Shown: piece after piece, positions 48,160 through 61,597 of the stretch
How positions within the stretch are numbered: position 1 is the stretch's first letter
Layout: the number at the start of each line of letters is the position of its first letter
Assembly (NCBI RefSeq): GCF_041146395.1
Contig: NC_090984.1
Span: forward strand, 82,905,114 to 82,969,113
DNA: 64,000 nucleotides
Reading direction: 5' to 3'
Source of the DNA: Eulemur rufifrons
Lineage: Eukaryota > Chordata > Mammalia > Primates > Lemuridae
The notes under the pieces: generated by a model
Seen by the model: only the letters and a program-made list of their open reading frames with translations
Told to the model about the DNA's origin: nothing
Databases searched by the model: none
Program-made: the position numbers and the translations under genes

Positions 48160-48300
48160 GCCGTCTCTGCTCAGGGGTGATGCTGATGCCACACTGAAGG
48201 TTGAGAACCACTGGTCTAAAATCAGTTGTTCTCAATGCTAGCTGCACATGAGAATCTATTAAAATACTGTTTCCTGGGCCTTGTGCCAGACCAATTAAAT
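48160..48300. mobile_element. MER5-like hAT fragment
   Basis: In a NID2 intron. 'gttgagaaccactggtctaa', then 'ttgttctcaatgctagctgc', then 'ctgtttcctgggccttgtgc'. Seems to be two adjoining MER5-like ends. Confidence 0.6.
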
Positions 48301-48429
48301 CAAAATTGTAGGGGATGGGGTAGAGGGCTTAGACATGTACTTTTTATGTTCCCCAGTTCCTCATTTGAGAATAGTCTAAATAGTATTTTTCAGTTTTCCT
48401 TCGTGGATAATATGTCCACATCTTTTTAA

Positions 48430-48592
48430 AAAATCAGTTTAGGTGGCATATACCACCCCCCAGCTACTTGAGAGACTGAGGCAGGAGGATCGCTACAGCC
48501 TAGGAGTTTGAGGTTGCTGTGAGCTGTGATGACACCACTGCACTTTACCTGGGGCGATGGAGCAAGACTGTCTCAAGAAAAAAAAATATACC
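48430..48592 (+). mobile_element. Truncated Alu
   Basis: In a NID2 intron, antisense to the gene. 'agctacttgagagactgagg', 'tttgaggttgctgtgagctg', then an A-run. Lacks the 5' half. Confidence 0.8.
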
Positions 48593-48912
48593 TCATGGTG
48601 CCACTTAAAGGTAGCCTTTTATTCGCTGAAGAACAGATTTAGATTCGTGTGCTTCCTCTTTAGATAGCTTATTATCAAATAGTTTTGCTACTTTTAAGCT
48701 ACATGTGAGCAATACTATTAAATTTCTGGGTAAAGTAAAGGCACAATTTCAAAAGCAGTAACACTTGAAGGATGTTATCACAGTTAATGAGATAATGAAA
48801 CAAAAGCCTTAGCAGAGGACTTAATTACTAGTGTCAGTTTTTGGTAAAACAAGTAATATGTCCTCCAAAACAGCCTGCCTTCTCAGGCGTGTCCAGAGTG
48901 TGTTGGTCTCAC

Positions 48913-49036
48913 CTCCTCCAGTCCGTGTGGTAGAAGTGATCTGCATAGCTAACAATGCTGAAGGGGTAATTGAGGTTATTTTGAATGACACGCCGTCCAG
49001 TTCCGTCAGGTAGTGTGCACTCCAGTTTTTTGGTTC
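48913..49036 (-). CDS. NID2: NID2 YWTD propeller exon
   Basis: Encodes [20 protein letters not shown], then [20 protein letters not shown]. The blade motif is degenerate (FYHTDW in place of YWTD), as in human. Acceptor tttaaaag, donor AG|GTGAGA. Phase 1 in, 2 out; 124 bp. Confidence 0.95.
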
Positions 49037-50240
49037 CTTTTAAAACATTAAACGGGGAAAATGAGATCCTTGCGTGCCATGGAGAAAAAAAGAAAAGCTG
49101 CTCTGCCAAAAATGACAGTGGCAGAAGAAGAAACAAAGGTGTTAATAGGAAATAGGATATTTTACTTCCATTGTAATCATACAAATTAGCAACTATAAAA
49201 TTTCCTGTTCTATTAGTCTCCAGTTTGTTGAATAGCATTTCAGTTTTTAATAGAGATTCAAACCTTTTCTGGAAGAAAAGTATTTTTATAACTTATATGA
49301 TTTCAAACCTTAGCTTATAAATTGTAAACCTAACATCTGAGTAAATACTTGCCCTCTGTAAGCAATGTATAATAGCCAAGGCAACCTTTTAACAAAAATC
49401 CTTAAATATTTTTAAAGAATATATTTTTTCAGTGGGAGGGAAGAAAAGCAACTAAAATGGTAACATGGCTCATATTTTTCAGTGTAAAGGAGTTGGTCTT
49501 ACAAATTTTGCAATAGCTAAACAATTCAAGAATTTCCAAGTTTCACATTTCTCATGGAGCTCTGGCGTAAATTTCAAATACTCTTTTAAAATGTAATTTG
49601 TTTTGGATGGGTTATAAAAGTGATCCATCTGCATTATAGTCCCTTTAATTAGATTATATTTCTTCAAGAACAGTCTTTTTCATATTTAATATAAAAAAGA
49701 CACATAGCATCTTTTCAATTATGCCAGTAATTGAAAGCACACAACAGAAATAGATAAACCTAGGTATTAGCAACCCAGATTTATTACTAAAGGAAGCCAC
49801 CTTGCTAACATCACTTGTCAAAGAATGTCCTTGGCATAACAACATACTGTTAGTTAGAGTAATAGATGTTTATAGATAAATTATATTGGCCCCAAAAAAT
49901 AACTTCCATTCATGTATCTAAGTTTGTCAATTCAACAGTGGCTAACATTTCTTTTTAACTCTTTAAAAGTATGCCGAGCGTTCATGCTGAGGTCAGGCAA
50001 GCAGTACAAACTTAACTGCCTGATTCAGACCCCCTTCTCCCTGAGAAAGATTATAAGGACCATTTTAAAATATTCTTTAAAAGTTTACAGACCAAAGAAG
50101 ATTATGTGCTATACTGCTAAAAATTTATTTAACCCAAAAGGATCTAAATTACAGGATTTGGTTTTATAGTAAAATCTAGTGCAGTGCTCACACTCACTGT
50201 GATGAAGGCTTATCTGTTTGCATTCCATCAGTAGTATTAC

Positions 50241-50398
50241 CTGCATCTGCCCAGCAGAGCAGTTTGGAGAAGGGGTCAAAGGTTAAACCATTGGGTAATC
50301 CAATGTCTTTATTGATCAGAATTCTTCTGTTTTCTCCATCTAAAGAAGATGTTTCAATTTTAGGAGCTTCTCTATTCCAGTCTGTCCAGTACAAGTTG
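50241..50398 (-). CDS. NID2: NID2 YWTD propeller exon
   Basis: Encodes [20 protein letters not shown], then [20 protein letters not shown] and [13 protein letters not shown]. One classical YWTD and one degenerate CWAD repeat. Acceptor atttacag, donor G|GTAATA. Phase 2 in, 1 out; 158 bp. Confidence 0.96.
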
Positions 50399-50599
50399 CT
50401 GTAAATAAAAAATCAATATTGTAAAAGAATAGCCATGCAGCCCGTGGCAGCATTTAAGACGGCCCCCAGTGAAACCCCACAGCCTTATAAGCCATGTCCT
50501 TGACTTTGGGCTGGATTTAATGTCTTGCTTTTAGTGAGCAGAGTACACAGAAGTGATGTGCTATCACTTCTAATATTAGGTTTCAAAAAACTGGCTTTT

Positions 50600-50922
50600 G
50601 TCTTGGGTGCCCTCTCTCACTCCCTTGGAGGGAAGCTAGATGCCATGTTGCAAGCTACCCTATAAAGAGTACCATGTGCCAAGGAACTGATGTCCCTGGC
50701 CAACAGTGCACTGGAGCATGCTTGGAAGTGGGTCTTCCCCCAGCTGAGCCTTGAGGTCACTACACCATAGCCAATAGCTGACTGCAGCCTTGGTTGATAC
50801 TGTGCCAAAGACACTCCGTTAAGGCACACCCAGACTCCTGACTCACAGAAACTGTGAGACAATAAATGTTTGTCTTAAGCTGTTTTGGGCAATTTCTTAC
50901 ATAGAAATAACTAATACACAGC
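50600..50922 (+). mobile_element. MaLR/MLT1-like LTR, 3' part
   Basis: In a NID2 intron, antisense to the gene. 'cccttggagggaagctagat', 'gactcacagaaactgtgaga', 'caataaatgtttgtcttaag', ending 'gaaataactaatacaca', the typical MaLR 3' end. Confidence 0.7.
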
Positions 50923-52679
50923 CATATTTTCCTTTTACCTGTATCACGAGGTTTTTTGACAATTGTCACTCTGTGGAAGAAGTCATTATTGTCTAAAGCA
51001 TGAGGATCCTTGCCTCTGAGACACCCCTGACTCAACTGCCCAGAAACCCTTAATTTGTTGAAATCTTGAATTGGATCTTGGGCTTAGAATGCAAAGAAAT
51101 ACAGTCGTTAGGAATGGCTTAGCTATAGAAACAATGGAACTTGTCGACACTTGGGCCAGGGATTTGAGAGGGAAATTGTTCTCCTTAACTGTCTCTTTCA
51201 GAGAAAATGATGTTTGGCACTTACTGAAGGGGAATCTCAGTTGGCCTGTACCTGGGCACCCAGGGATGGAAGGAAACACTCTAAAAGAGGCACTTATCTT
51301 TTAAATGCCTTGTTAACAATGAAAAATAATTAGTTAACAGATAACTAGAAAATAATATGGTTCTGTTAATTGGAAATAGGTTATATGTAAGGAAACAGGT
51401 TTATGGTTAGAGCAGAAGTGATGAAAGCACTTTTTATAAAATACTGTTTTATAAAAGCCATAGGAGCGTTGAATGAATCAGTTGAGCTAAAGAGAACCTC
51501 AAAGTAGGGAGAGGAAGAAACCATAGGTTTCCCCTGTTGCGAACTTCATCCCTTAGGCCCAACAGATGAAGCAGAGTAAAGCTGAGAACAAAAGCCAGGG
51601 GGCAGTTTCCACTTTGTGCTAAGGTGGAGGCGTCCAGGTGGTAGAGCATATCATTGCTTTCTCATTCATGATCTGTCTCCTTCCCCAAAATGATTCAAGA
51701 TCATTGAAAACACTAAGTCCTGAACAAGTGCACACAGACACACAATCATTTGTGTATTGCTTAAGGAAGAAAGTTGTAAAGATAAAATCTATAGAATGTG
51801 AATGAGAAATACCCAGGAAGGCTTAATGACTACTCAACGAAGCTGTTGAGGAAGATTTAACTAACTGTGTTACATTCAAACTTGGTCCAGTGTGTTTATT
51901 TTCATTAAAAATTATTTTTTAAAGTCCTTCAGCACTTTTTACTGTTGTGATAAGAAGCAAAATTCTACTTTTTTTGGTCTTTAAACTCTTGGCTGTGATG
52001 TGGCTTTCAGCTTAAAAGTATGCCTTTTCCCCACACCATGGACACATGACCAAGGTGTCATTGCTTAAGGGGTGGCAGCTCCCCTAGTTTCATGTCAAGC
52101 ATCAAGAATGGAATAAGGAACCTCCCAAATTTCAGCAAGGCAAGCCTATGGAAAAAAGAGGGTTTTAAAGAGGACTATTCATTCTTGTGGCAAAGTCAGC
52201 TGGAAGAGAGAAACACCCACCTTCCCCAGTGTGTACACCTCAACGTTCAGAACTACCTTTGAGGCTTTGCACTGAGTATTTCATAGTCAAAAGACACTTC
52301 GCTGAAAATTAAAGCTGAACACTTTCTTCACTGATTTGAAGGGCTTCTCCAGAATTTCATTTGGTAGAAGCTCCATTTAAATGTGGCAAGAGTTTTTCAA
52401 GGTATAAAAATGCTCCCTGGTTCTATCAAGTACTGAAATAGTGACCAAGTCCTACTGAACAGTTGGTGACCTTAGCACTTGTCACAGACAGGGAAAGTTT
52501 TTATCTTGACTTTTGCTACAATAAAAATGAAGCCAGAGAAAATGCCCAGCGTGTGAGCTTTGGTTACTTGCACCATCTAACGGAGGTAAACCCTACCGTG
52601 GCTTCTAAACGTGTTGTGGAAGGAGACCCACTTCACTTCCAGTTAAAGTGTCATCTCCTTGCCTGATCATTTGATCTAG

Positions 52680-52870
52680 AGTAGCCCCCAGTCTCTCACA
52701 ATACTGAGTTCACTACACATCACAATATAGTCTAATATTTTTCTTGTTTGTTCACTCTTATTTCCTCCTAATAGAATATAAGCTGCCTGAAAGAACACAC
52801 CTCATCTTTGCCTAGAACAGTGCCTGACCCCTGGTAGAGCCTCAATAAATCTTTGTTAAATTAATGCATT
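52680..52870 (+). mobile_element. L2 LINE 3' end
   Basis: NID2 intron, just left of the 52,978 exon. 'aatataagctgcctgaaaga' near 52,775, 'gaacagtgcctgacccctgg' near 52,815 and 'gcctcaataaatctttgtta' near 52,840. Confidence 0.7.
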
Positions 52871-52977
52871 TGAGGTTTTACTGTCTTGTTCTGACCTTCC
52901 CCACACGGTATTTAAAATCCAAGGGTTTAAATCAGGATGTACAGGTAACAGAGGGGAATGAGGGAAGCCCAACTGAC

Positions 52978-53149
52978 CCTCGGATTGGATCCACAGCAAT
53001 GGCGCGGGGATTCACCAGATCCGTGTGGAAGAGGACATTGCGCTCAGAGCCATCCAGTCGAGCCCTCTCTATCTTATCCAGGCCACTGTCTGTCCAGTAC
53101 ATCGTCCTGCGGAAGTGGTCGATGGCAAGTCCTTCGGGGCTTATCAGAC
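52978..53149 (-). CDS. NID2: NID2 YWTD propeller exon
   Basis: Encodes [20 protein letters not shown], then [20 protein letters not shown] and [19 protein letters not shown] complete classical LDLR class B repeat. Acceptor tatttccag, donor GG|GTCAGT. Phase 1 in, 2 out; 172 bp. Confidence 0.96.
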
Positions 53150-53647
53150 CTGGAAATAACGCAAAGGCAGGACTGGAGCATTTGCAAGGCATGAGGATGA
53201 ACGTGTAGCAGAGATTGCTGTTTGAACAGCTTAAGAAAAAAGAATGCCCAACAGTCTTTAAGTCCCAAGAACCAGGTTAATAGAGGAACAGGCCCTGTTA
53301 CTTTTTCTACCACATCTCACTTCTTTTAGACTAACAGACCTACCAGGCTGATGGCACCAGGCATCCACAGTGCTGGGGCCAGGCAGAATAAACCATCACC
53401 GCACCCCGAATTCTTACCATGAGTCTTTCTTTTGAGAAGGGCTCACGTAAGAATTACCTTTTCATTCCTTATATGTGAAAGTGTTTGTTTACAGAGGGGC
53501 TAGTCTTGTACAGCTCAATAAAGTGACTTGCCCAGAACTTAAGCTTCCCTGTGGAGGAAGATGGAGGGGAGACTTCAGCATGAAATAGGCAAGTGACTTA
53601 GTAGAATCAAATGAAATGCAAAGATTCTGCTGAGTGAAGCTGCTGAC

Positions 53648-53777
53648 CTGAATTAACAATCGTCTCAGGCTCTGCTCCCAGTTCCAGACTGGCACGGCTG
53701 ATTGTCCGCCCGGCAACATCTGTCCAGTACACCATCCTCTCACGGCAGTCGTAATCGATTCCAACGACTATGGAGCC
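53648..53777 (-). CDS. NID2: NID2 YWTD propeller exon (first blade)
   Basis: Encodes [20 protein letters not shown], then [20 protein letters not shown] and VNS. Opens the propeller. Acceptor tgcacaaag, with a weak pyrimidine tract, donor G|GTCAGC. Phase 0 in, 1 out; 130 bp. Confidence 0.95.
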
Positions 53778-53929
53778 CTTTGTGCATCAAATCATAGAAT
53801 TGGAAGAATTAGGACTCTTTAAAATTTCCCAAGTTCACACTCAGCCGCCTCACTCATCTACGGCTGTAGTGAGCAACCCTGCACAGTGGTCTTGCAAGCA
53901 GGAGAGCGGAGCAGCTGGACATGTGGGCT

Positions 53930-54120
53930 TTGGAGGCCCACTCCCTGGGGTCAAACCCATGCTCACTCAATAGCTGTGTAACTTTGGTTACTTAACCTCT
54001 CTCTGCCTTGGTCTCCTCATTTGCAAACCAAGGCTAATAGCAGTATTAATACCATAAATGCTTGTAAAGTGTCCCGATCTGTAATTAGCATACAGTAAGC
54101 CCATCAATAGGTGCTGTTAC
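53930..54120 (+). mobile_element. MIR SINE
   Basis: NID2 intron. 'gctgtgtaactttggttact' near 53,972, 'cttggtctcctcatttgcaa' near 54,006, 'taataccataaatgcttgta' near 54,046. Confidence 0.65.
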
Positions 54121-55218
54121 AGTTGACAGTAAAAACAAAGTGATTTAATGAAAAAAATCAGCCCCTTTTGGTCATTAGAGGACATGGTCTCAGCAAAATA
54201 AGTCCTTAGTATTTTACTGGGCAAAAACTGAATCCTCTCAAATGTCAGCCCCTTTTCAAAGAGCCTTTCTAAAATTTGTCAACACATGCCCACAAAATCT
54301 ACTCTCCCCTCCTCTGTTAGTAAGATGAGATCTTTCCTCTACCGGAGCTGCAATCACCCTTAAACTTCTGTCCCTGACTCTTGGGAAGCAAGCTTTCAGT
54401 TGTACTCTGTATAAAAGAAAGCCTATAATTAGATGGGTTAAGGAAATGGGGTACGGTGGTTATCCAACCTCTGGCTAGGGAAGTCTTCCTCCATCCTTTA
54501 TAGCTAAATAAATGAGTCTTTTTTAAAAGTTCCAAGCCTGTGATATTCCTTTCCTCAACTCCATACAGTACTTGCTTCATTCAGTTTCTAATCCCGACTC
54601 CTGCTCTGAATAAGTCCAGATGTGCAGAGCCAACATCTAGGGACCATCTGGCTGTCCCTGAGGTCACACCAGTTCCTGCCTTGCCTAACAAAGCCTCCTG
54701 GGGCTTGGCTTGCCTTAGGCTTCTGTGAGAGCAGTCAGCACAAGAGACTGCATGAAACAGGATTTGGCTCCTGTGGAAAAGCAACCAGTTCATAAGGGGG
54801 GGACCTAAGGTCAACTACACTTTTACTTGAAAATTAACAAGTCATTTGCCCCAGGCAAGAGTGCACACATTCATGTGAGCTCCCGTCAACACAGAGAACC
54901 TTGGGGTTCATAAACCCATGTCGAGACTTCAAAGTTTCTTGGAGGAAAAGTTGCAGTTCAAGGAGATTTGCTTAAAATATGCTTATAACCCATGTCCCAT
55001 TTCTCTTTCAGTTCCACTCCCACTACTTTCACCACCCTGCCTGTATCAGAGCCATTTTCAGAAGTGCAGTCATGCCACTTGACTTGGCTAGAATAAAAGA
55101 TAGTTGGTGACAGCAACTTCTTAGTTTCTACTTCTTTCAAAGAAACTTTTACAAAACAACATGCTAGATTTTACCAGGGAGAAAAAAACAAACTTGAATC
55201 TTAAAAAGAAAGGGGGGA

Positions 55219-55245
55219 AAAAAACAAACAAACAAACAAACAAAA
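55219..55245. repeat. (AAAC)n microsatellite
   Basis: About five AAAC units after an A/G-rich run, in a NID2 intron. Confidence 0.85.
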
Positions 55246-56111
55246 CCATCTTTTTCTAAACACTGGCTGCTCCTGAGTTGTTTTGGACCCAAATAAGGAG
55301 TTAGTTCATTAACAGAAGTAAATGCAAACATGAACGCGGTACTTTCTCATGGGTGAGCAAGTGCCTGGCATGTGAAGTTTAAAAATGGAATCAGATGATT
55401 TTCCCATTGTAAGTGTCAGTGCCTTTCTAGGGAGCCCCCTTCACTTTTCCCCATTTTAGAGAAGAAATCCCTCTCTCCAAAATGGGGTGCCTTGGCAATA
55501 GGGAGGCTGCCGGCTCAGGAAGCGGCACCCCCCAGGGAAAGCTCCGTCCACTCTGCAGCATCACATGCTCCCCAGATACTCATCTACACCCGAGTCCGAG
55601 AAGTTAGGAAAAGGGTGGGTCAAAGTGACAGAACCAAAATGGGAGGGGAGGGAGCCCAAACAGTGAGGTGACATTAACTGATTTGCCCTTGGAAATTCTC
55701 AGCTGATCACAGGAAGCACACCTTGTAGCTAGTCCTCCTGTCGTTTTATTTCCAAGATCTCTGTGGAGATGTCTGTGACATGGAGAGAACCCTGGGGACT
55801 TGGGGTAAAATCCTGTCAATTTTCCCTTGGATCACCACACAGCCTCCACATCCCGTCAACTCTGAAATTCCCCTTCCATAGATCTGAAACCCCGAGCAGC
55901 AGCCCTGGTTAGTCAGACACGTCTCCCAGCAACAGAGAGCCCCAGTTCTGCGGCGCTGGCATCGGGCCTATGAAGATGGACTGCAGCCCAGAGACCCTGC
56001 AGGACTTCCCCGCACCGCCGTCCTCCGCCAGGCGACAGGGCTCCACTGTGCGCACACAGCCCGCCCCCGCGCGCAGCCCCGCCCCCCGCCCCCTGGAGAA
56101 ATCCACTTTAC

Positions 56112-56281
56112 ATGCAGCGACAGCAGGGTCTTGGCTGCGTCTTTCTGAAGCCTGGTGCCATTGAGGGGCAAGTGGCCGATCTGCTGGCCCTGGGCATACA
56201 GCAGGAAGGTGCCCACGGCCGGAGGCGTCACGTCAGGCCGGGGCGTCGGCCGGACGGTGGGCGGAGCCACGGTGGGTATAC
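56112..56281 (-). CDS. NID2: NID2 linker exon
   Basis: Encodes [20 protein letters not shown], a Pro/Thr-rich hinge likely to be O-glycosylated, then [20 protein letters not shown] and [16 protein letters not shown] leading into the propeller. NGT is an N-glycosylation sequon. Acceptor cgccgcag, donor CAT|GTAAAG. Phase 1 in, 0 out; 170 bp. Confidence 0.95.
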
Positions 56282-56869
56282 CTGCGGCGGGAAAGAGGAG
56301 AGGAAACAAGGACGGGTGGGGAGAGGGGGAAGAAAAGTTACTTTCCCACATACCAGGAGCCTCCAAAAATATAAAAAGTTCTTCACCCTAGACAGATGTG
56401 CTCCAGATGTTCTTCACAAGAAATTTTAATTTCTAGTTTTTTTCCAAGGATCAATTATGTAAATTACTTCCAATTACTAGGGAGGAAGAACAAAGAAGAA
56501 CAGGAGTTTTTTTTTTTGTTGTTTTTTTAAGGGGAAAAAAAACAGAACCGGTATTGTGTCAGCTTCTCTCTGGGGCCCTAGGGTGGCACATGTCGCCTTT
56601 CACCCTGCGCTGGGAGGGGACAATAATCGCTTGTTGAGCTTAGTTCCAGATGTTCTAATTACAGAAGCTGCTAATGACAAAAACCAAACACCAAATCCAA
56701 ATTGGATCTTAGGTGGAGGACCAGATTGTAAATTAACACAGCATACAGTGACGTCTTACATTAGACCTGGTGACCCCTCACGTCCCCACCTTCACCCACA
56801 GCTGGCAACATCCCTACCGAAAGACCTCAGATGCCACCGAGGTGAGGGAGGGCTGTCCCCGGCACTTAC

Positions 56870-57091
56870 ACGCAGGGGTGGTGCCTGGCTGCGAGCGCGT
56901 GCCCTGCACCTCTCTGCCGTCTTTGTCCACACACCAGCAGAAGTCGCTCTTCCCGTGGCACTGCAGGGGGCTGAAATGGCCCAGGTCATCGCACTGGGGC
57001 ACATACTGGTCGTCCCGGGGTGAGCCACCGTAGTGCTCCAGCAGGTTTTCCCTCCAGCGCTCACAGACAGTGCGGGGCCTCTGGGTGGGCT
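56870..57091 (-). CDS. NID2: NID2 thyroglobulin type-1 module 2
   Basis: Encodes [20 protein letters not shown], then [20 protein letters not shown] and a [19 protein letters not shown] segment ending TTPA. The CWCV motif and six-Cys layout define the TY module. Acceptor tctgctcag, donor T|GTAAGT. Phase 1 on both sides; 222 bp. Confidence 0.96.
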
Positions 57092-58159
57092 CTGAGCAGA
57101 TGGGGAGTAAAAAGCCTTTGATTGCAAGCCAGGGACAGAATGCAGCATGTACTAGAGGATCCCCGTGCCTGGCCCCCCGTAACGAGGTCTCAGCCAAGTC
57201 CCTGGACATTGGACTTGGAAAGCAAATGTTCTCTGTGGGAATCAGAAGAAGAGATCATCTTGATGCTCCTGTCTCCCCGGGCCGGAGGGTCTGTCCTTGA
57301 GGCCCAGCACATCAGGAAAGAGGTGAGATGAGTGGTGCAGGCTCAGGCAGCCTGGGAAGGGGGATGACCCTCCGCTGGCCAGGAGAGGCCCACATGGCCC
57401 ATCTTGCCCACGCCCAGGATGCCTCTGCTGACCCAGCACTTGTGCAGATACTCCTTGGGGACTCAGTGGCCTGGGTGATGCTTAAAGCCAGTTGTTATTC
57501 TTTCCCACTTGCTTCAGGCTCCAGGACCTGCTGCTGAGAGGGCCGTCTTGAGACTGGCCAGTGTGCGTCTTAGAACGTGTTACTGAAACCCTGGCTGTGC
57601 CACGTGACCCTTAGTAGCCATCCACTGGAAAACCGTACTGAGTAAAAGTGAAACTGAGTGGAATCGGTGTGTGGAGCACGGCAGAAGTAGTGGCAAACAA
57701 AACTGACGCTTAGCCCAGTTCCTACAAGTCCTTTAAGCTCCTGGGATTATCTCAAAGCCAAACCTTTTCCTGCAGGCCCTAGCTTCCTCCCACGTTGTTC
57801 TGTCCCCCTCTTTTTTCTCCAGCATCCTTCCCTCCTGTTCCCACCCTCACAGCTCACCCCATGCTCAAACTCCTGCTGGCTTCTGTAGCAGAGCAGTTTC
57901 CTCCCAGGCGGCTTCCACAGTGCTACTGAGGCCCTGCCCCAAACACGGTGGTTCTCTGAGAAGACTCTGATGCAGGTTGTTGAAATAACTTATTTATTTA
58001 CGGGTAGGATTACCTAAAGGAACTTAAATAAAAGGAGCTGCTTCTCCTTTTTATAATTCCTGCAACTCAAAGCCTATGGTCTGTAGAATCACACAGCCAA
58101 GTACCTAGTTGCTACCACCACCTGCATGTATGATAGAAATCTAGAGGAAAGCTAACAAA

Positions 58160-58610
58160 ACCCAGGCCGGGCCTTCCCCATCAAACCTGCTCCTCTCTCC
58201 TAGTCTTCCATATTTGCAAATAGCACCTCCATTCTTCCACTGCTCAGAGCCCGTCATGCCTGACTCCTCTCTCTCCCTCGACATCTGATAAGTCAAACAA
58301 TCTTGTCAGTTCTACCTTCAGAATCCACTCAGAATATCTACACTTCTCATACCCCACCCTGTCACACTGGTCAAGGGCCTGGTCGTCTCGTGCTGGGATT
58401 TCTGCAATAGCCTTCTTACTGGTTTTCCTTCTTACACTTGCCTCTGCCCTCCCTCCCCACCCAGCCAGTATAAACTCAACTAGCAGCCAGAATGATCCAT
58501 TTGAAACACAAAGGCATTTCATGTCACTCCTTTGCTCAAAATCCTCCAGTGACTCTGAAGAACAAGTTGGAAACATTATGCTTGGGCTCCAGCACCTGTA
58601 ATTCCTTTGG
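58160..58610 (+). mobile_element. L2 LINE fragment
   Basis: NID2 intron. 'gcaatagccttcttactggt' near 58,404, 'gcagccagaatgatccattt' near 58,483, 'ttgctcaaaatcctccagtg' near 58,532. Confidence 0.7.
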
Positions 58611-60562
58611 GAAAGCAGGAAGATTGTGAACAAAAATCATCAGAGCTCAAACCCAACTACTTCAACTGCTTCAGGGTTAGGGGAAGCAGATGCCCTTTAG
58701 TTGCTACTGTAGCTTAACCAGGGCCTGTGAAAAGCAAAGCCCTTTTCAAGATCTCATGGAGAAGGTAGGATTCTGACTTCCTCATCCAAATGTGTCTCGA
58801 GGAACCCAGAGTGGGGAATGCTAGTTCCTCACACACTCACCATCCACCTCAAGGGGTGGGATTCCCTGGAGAAGTTCCCACTGCCACCCCCGCTCCACAT
58901 TCTGAACTCACAGGATCCATTTTTGGTTCAAGGGACCACCAACAAGGCACATCTGTTTGGAATGCAGACACACAGCACAGCCAATGGGAAATGGGTGTCT
59001 CAAATCACTCATATGTAGACATTCCTTTCCTTCCATACTGTTCAAAGCTACTTCTCAATCCGACTATGGATTTCTTTCTCTTTTGCCTCTGGTTGGCATG
59101 GGTGTAAATATTTTGAAATCTTGGGCACAGAGCATTCTCACCCCCCTCAAACTGACCCCATTATGCAGATGAGACTAGTCAGAAATGGAAGCCAAGGCCA
59201 AACCAGCAGCGGGAGAGAAGTCTGGGCATGAGAAAGTCTGCACAAAGGAACTGTCCCTATTTTAGTCTTAACTTCTCACAGCCTCCTGGCTCCTCTTTGA
59301 ATCGCTGTCCTTAACACATGCTTGTCCTAATAAATTTCACCGAATTCTGAATCATTCCCCCCTAAGGCGCCTCCCAACCATCTGATTCCTTCAAATCCCA
59401 GCTGGAGTTAGATCCAAGACTTTTCAAAGACAAGACAGGAACAAAATAGGATTTCTCTGTAGCGCCCCCCCGCCTTTTTTTTTTACCTGCAGAATCTTTT
59501 CCTAAAAATAGAGACATAGAGGGATTAAGAGTATTACTGTGGATCAAGCAATTGCCATTTTTTACCTACATGAATCTGAGAACCACCGGAGTCCCAGCCA
59601 CAACAAGATTATAGAAAGAAGCAAAACTGTTGGTAATTCTCCTGTTCTTCTTACTCTCACACATTAAAAACTGAGACCAATATTTATGGAAGGAACCCTT
59701 CTCAATAGTAAAGATGGCTCTTTGGCTAGCAGGCTCACAGATACAGGACTCATTTCAGCTAAAACAGTAACAAACCAATCCTATGTTCTTCATAATAAAG
59801 TTCTTCTATAATAATAAAAAGAAGTTCTACCCTTCTCTGAACAGATCAAGGAGCAGAAAGCTACTGTGTCTGCCTGCTGCTGGCATCAACCGTGAGCACT
59901 TAGTAACCGCGCCCTGGCCAGCCGGGGAACTCTCAGATGGCAACAGACATGTTTGTCCTCAGCATCTCACATCATTTGGGCTAACAAAAAACAGATTCCT
60001 GTGCCTCTTCTGAGGGCAGCCAAGGCAAGAGTGATTCCCTGCCAACATGTTAGGCTAGGCTAGAGAGGGCTGGGGTTATCAGGTGAGAAAACTAGCTGGA
60101 CCCACCTACAGATGTCATACTTACTTTTCCTATTGCTACTAACACAGATGTCATATTGCAATTCAGGAGGCAGAGTTAAGAAAGATAGTTACACATAGGA
60201 AGGCAGTTTTCCTTCTGGACAAAATGCTGGTCTGTCCAGATCCTCTAGCATCTCAGATTTCTCTAAGCTGCCATAACAGACCCAGAGCAGCAGCCTCAGC
60301 CTGACCTATATACTCAACTTCTGGTCTTGTACTGGAGGGGGTCTAAGGGATCACATATGTCATATGTATATATGTCCCTATAACTTGTGTGCACGTGTTA
60401 TTATTCAAGTGTTCCTGGGAGGAAAGAGGCTATGAAAGGCTGGTGACCAGCCCTATGTCCACATGGGCTGGGCAGGGGTTATAATCTACCTACCACCAGT
60501 GCCACTCTGTTCTTGAGCCCCAGGCCTAAGCTGGTACCAGGTTTCTTTCCTGTCTGGCTCAC

Positions 60563-60796
60563 CTGGTGGTGGTCCACAGTGAGGCGGGGCAGAGCCAGGT
60601 GCAGTCCGGGTACCAGGGACTTCATTACCATCATGGTCCACACACCAGCAGAAGCTGGTGCTGCCATGACACTGTAGTGGCAGGAAGTTGCCCTGCTCGT
60701 CGCACTGGGGGACGTGGAGCCCGGCCCCAGGGTAGGCATGCTGTGCTCGGGCGTAGCGCTGCTGGTGTTCACAGGGTTTCAGGCCCGAGGTGGAGT
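60563..60796 (-). CDS. NID2: NID2 thyroglobulin type-1 module 1
   Basis: Encodes [20 protein letters not shown], then [20 protein letters not shown] and [20 protein letters not shown], ending HCGPPP. Full TY module with CWCV. Acceptor ccttgaag, donor G|GTGAGC. Phase 1 on both sides; 234 bp. Confidence 0.96.
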
Positions 60797-61597
60797 CTTC
60801 AAGGATCAGGGCAGAAGGAGACACAAAGGACAAATAAAAGGTATTGCAACCCATCCACTTTCACCAGCCAACCTCAAAGTCTCCTGTGTTGAAATTTTTT
60901 TTTGTACAACTGGAAGATGGCACGACATGAAAAAAATAGCAAGGCACTGGGATTGTGGAGCCCTGAATTCTTATTTTAGCTCTGCCACTGTCTACCTAGT
61001 TTCTCTCCAATTTTCCCAGTTCATTGGTAAGTCCCTAGCTGACTCTAAGTGTAAAGAAGCCAGGCCCTCCATGAGCCCTCAGAGCCTGTTGCTGTCTGGA
61101 TAAAATGAAGAGCAACCCATGGCATCTGTCCAAACATCCAGGAGACTCTGAAGAAAACAAGTCCAACCCCACTCTTCCCCTGAGGCCCCGAGTTGAAGTC
61201 TCAGAAGCTCCAGGTCAATGGCAGTCACCAGACTGCACTGAGCTGGCCAAGTTCCCTAAAGCCATCAACCGTGGGTGCTTACTCCCAGCTCACTAGCACA
61301 TGTGGCTTCTGCTTAATAAATGTCACCTCAATACATCATCTGACTCATACTCATCGAAGCAAAGCAGATCACTAGGGCAGTTAACCAGAGCTGCTGCTGG
61401 GTAGGACGACGGAGGGAGCATCTACTCCAGGCCCCGGAGAACCCTCAGTGCACTAGGTGGCGGCAGGAGGTCCCCGAGGGAAGAATCCAACGAAGGCCCC
61501 AGACCAGGCTAAACCACGAGTGGGCCAACTGTCACAGAAATATACCACTGAAGGAGCCAGGAGACGAATGTGCCTGATCTGGCCCCGCAAACCTTAC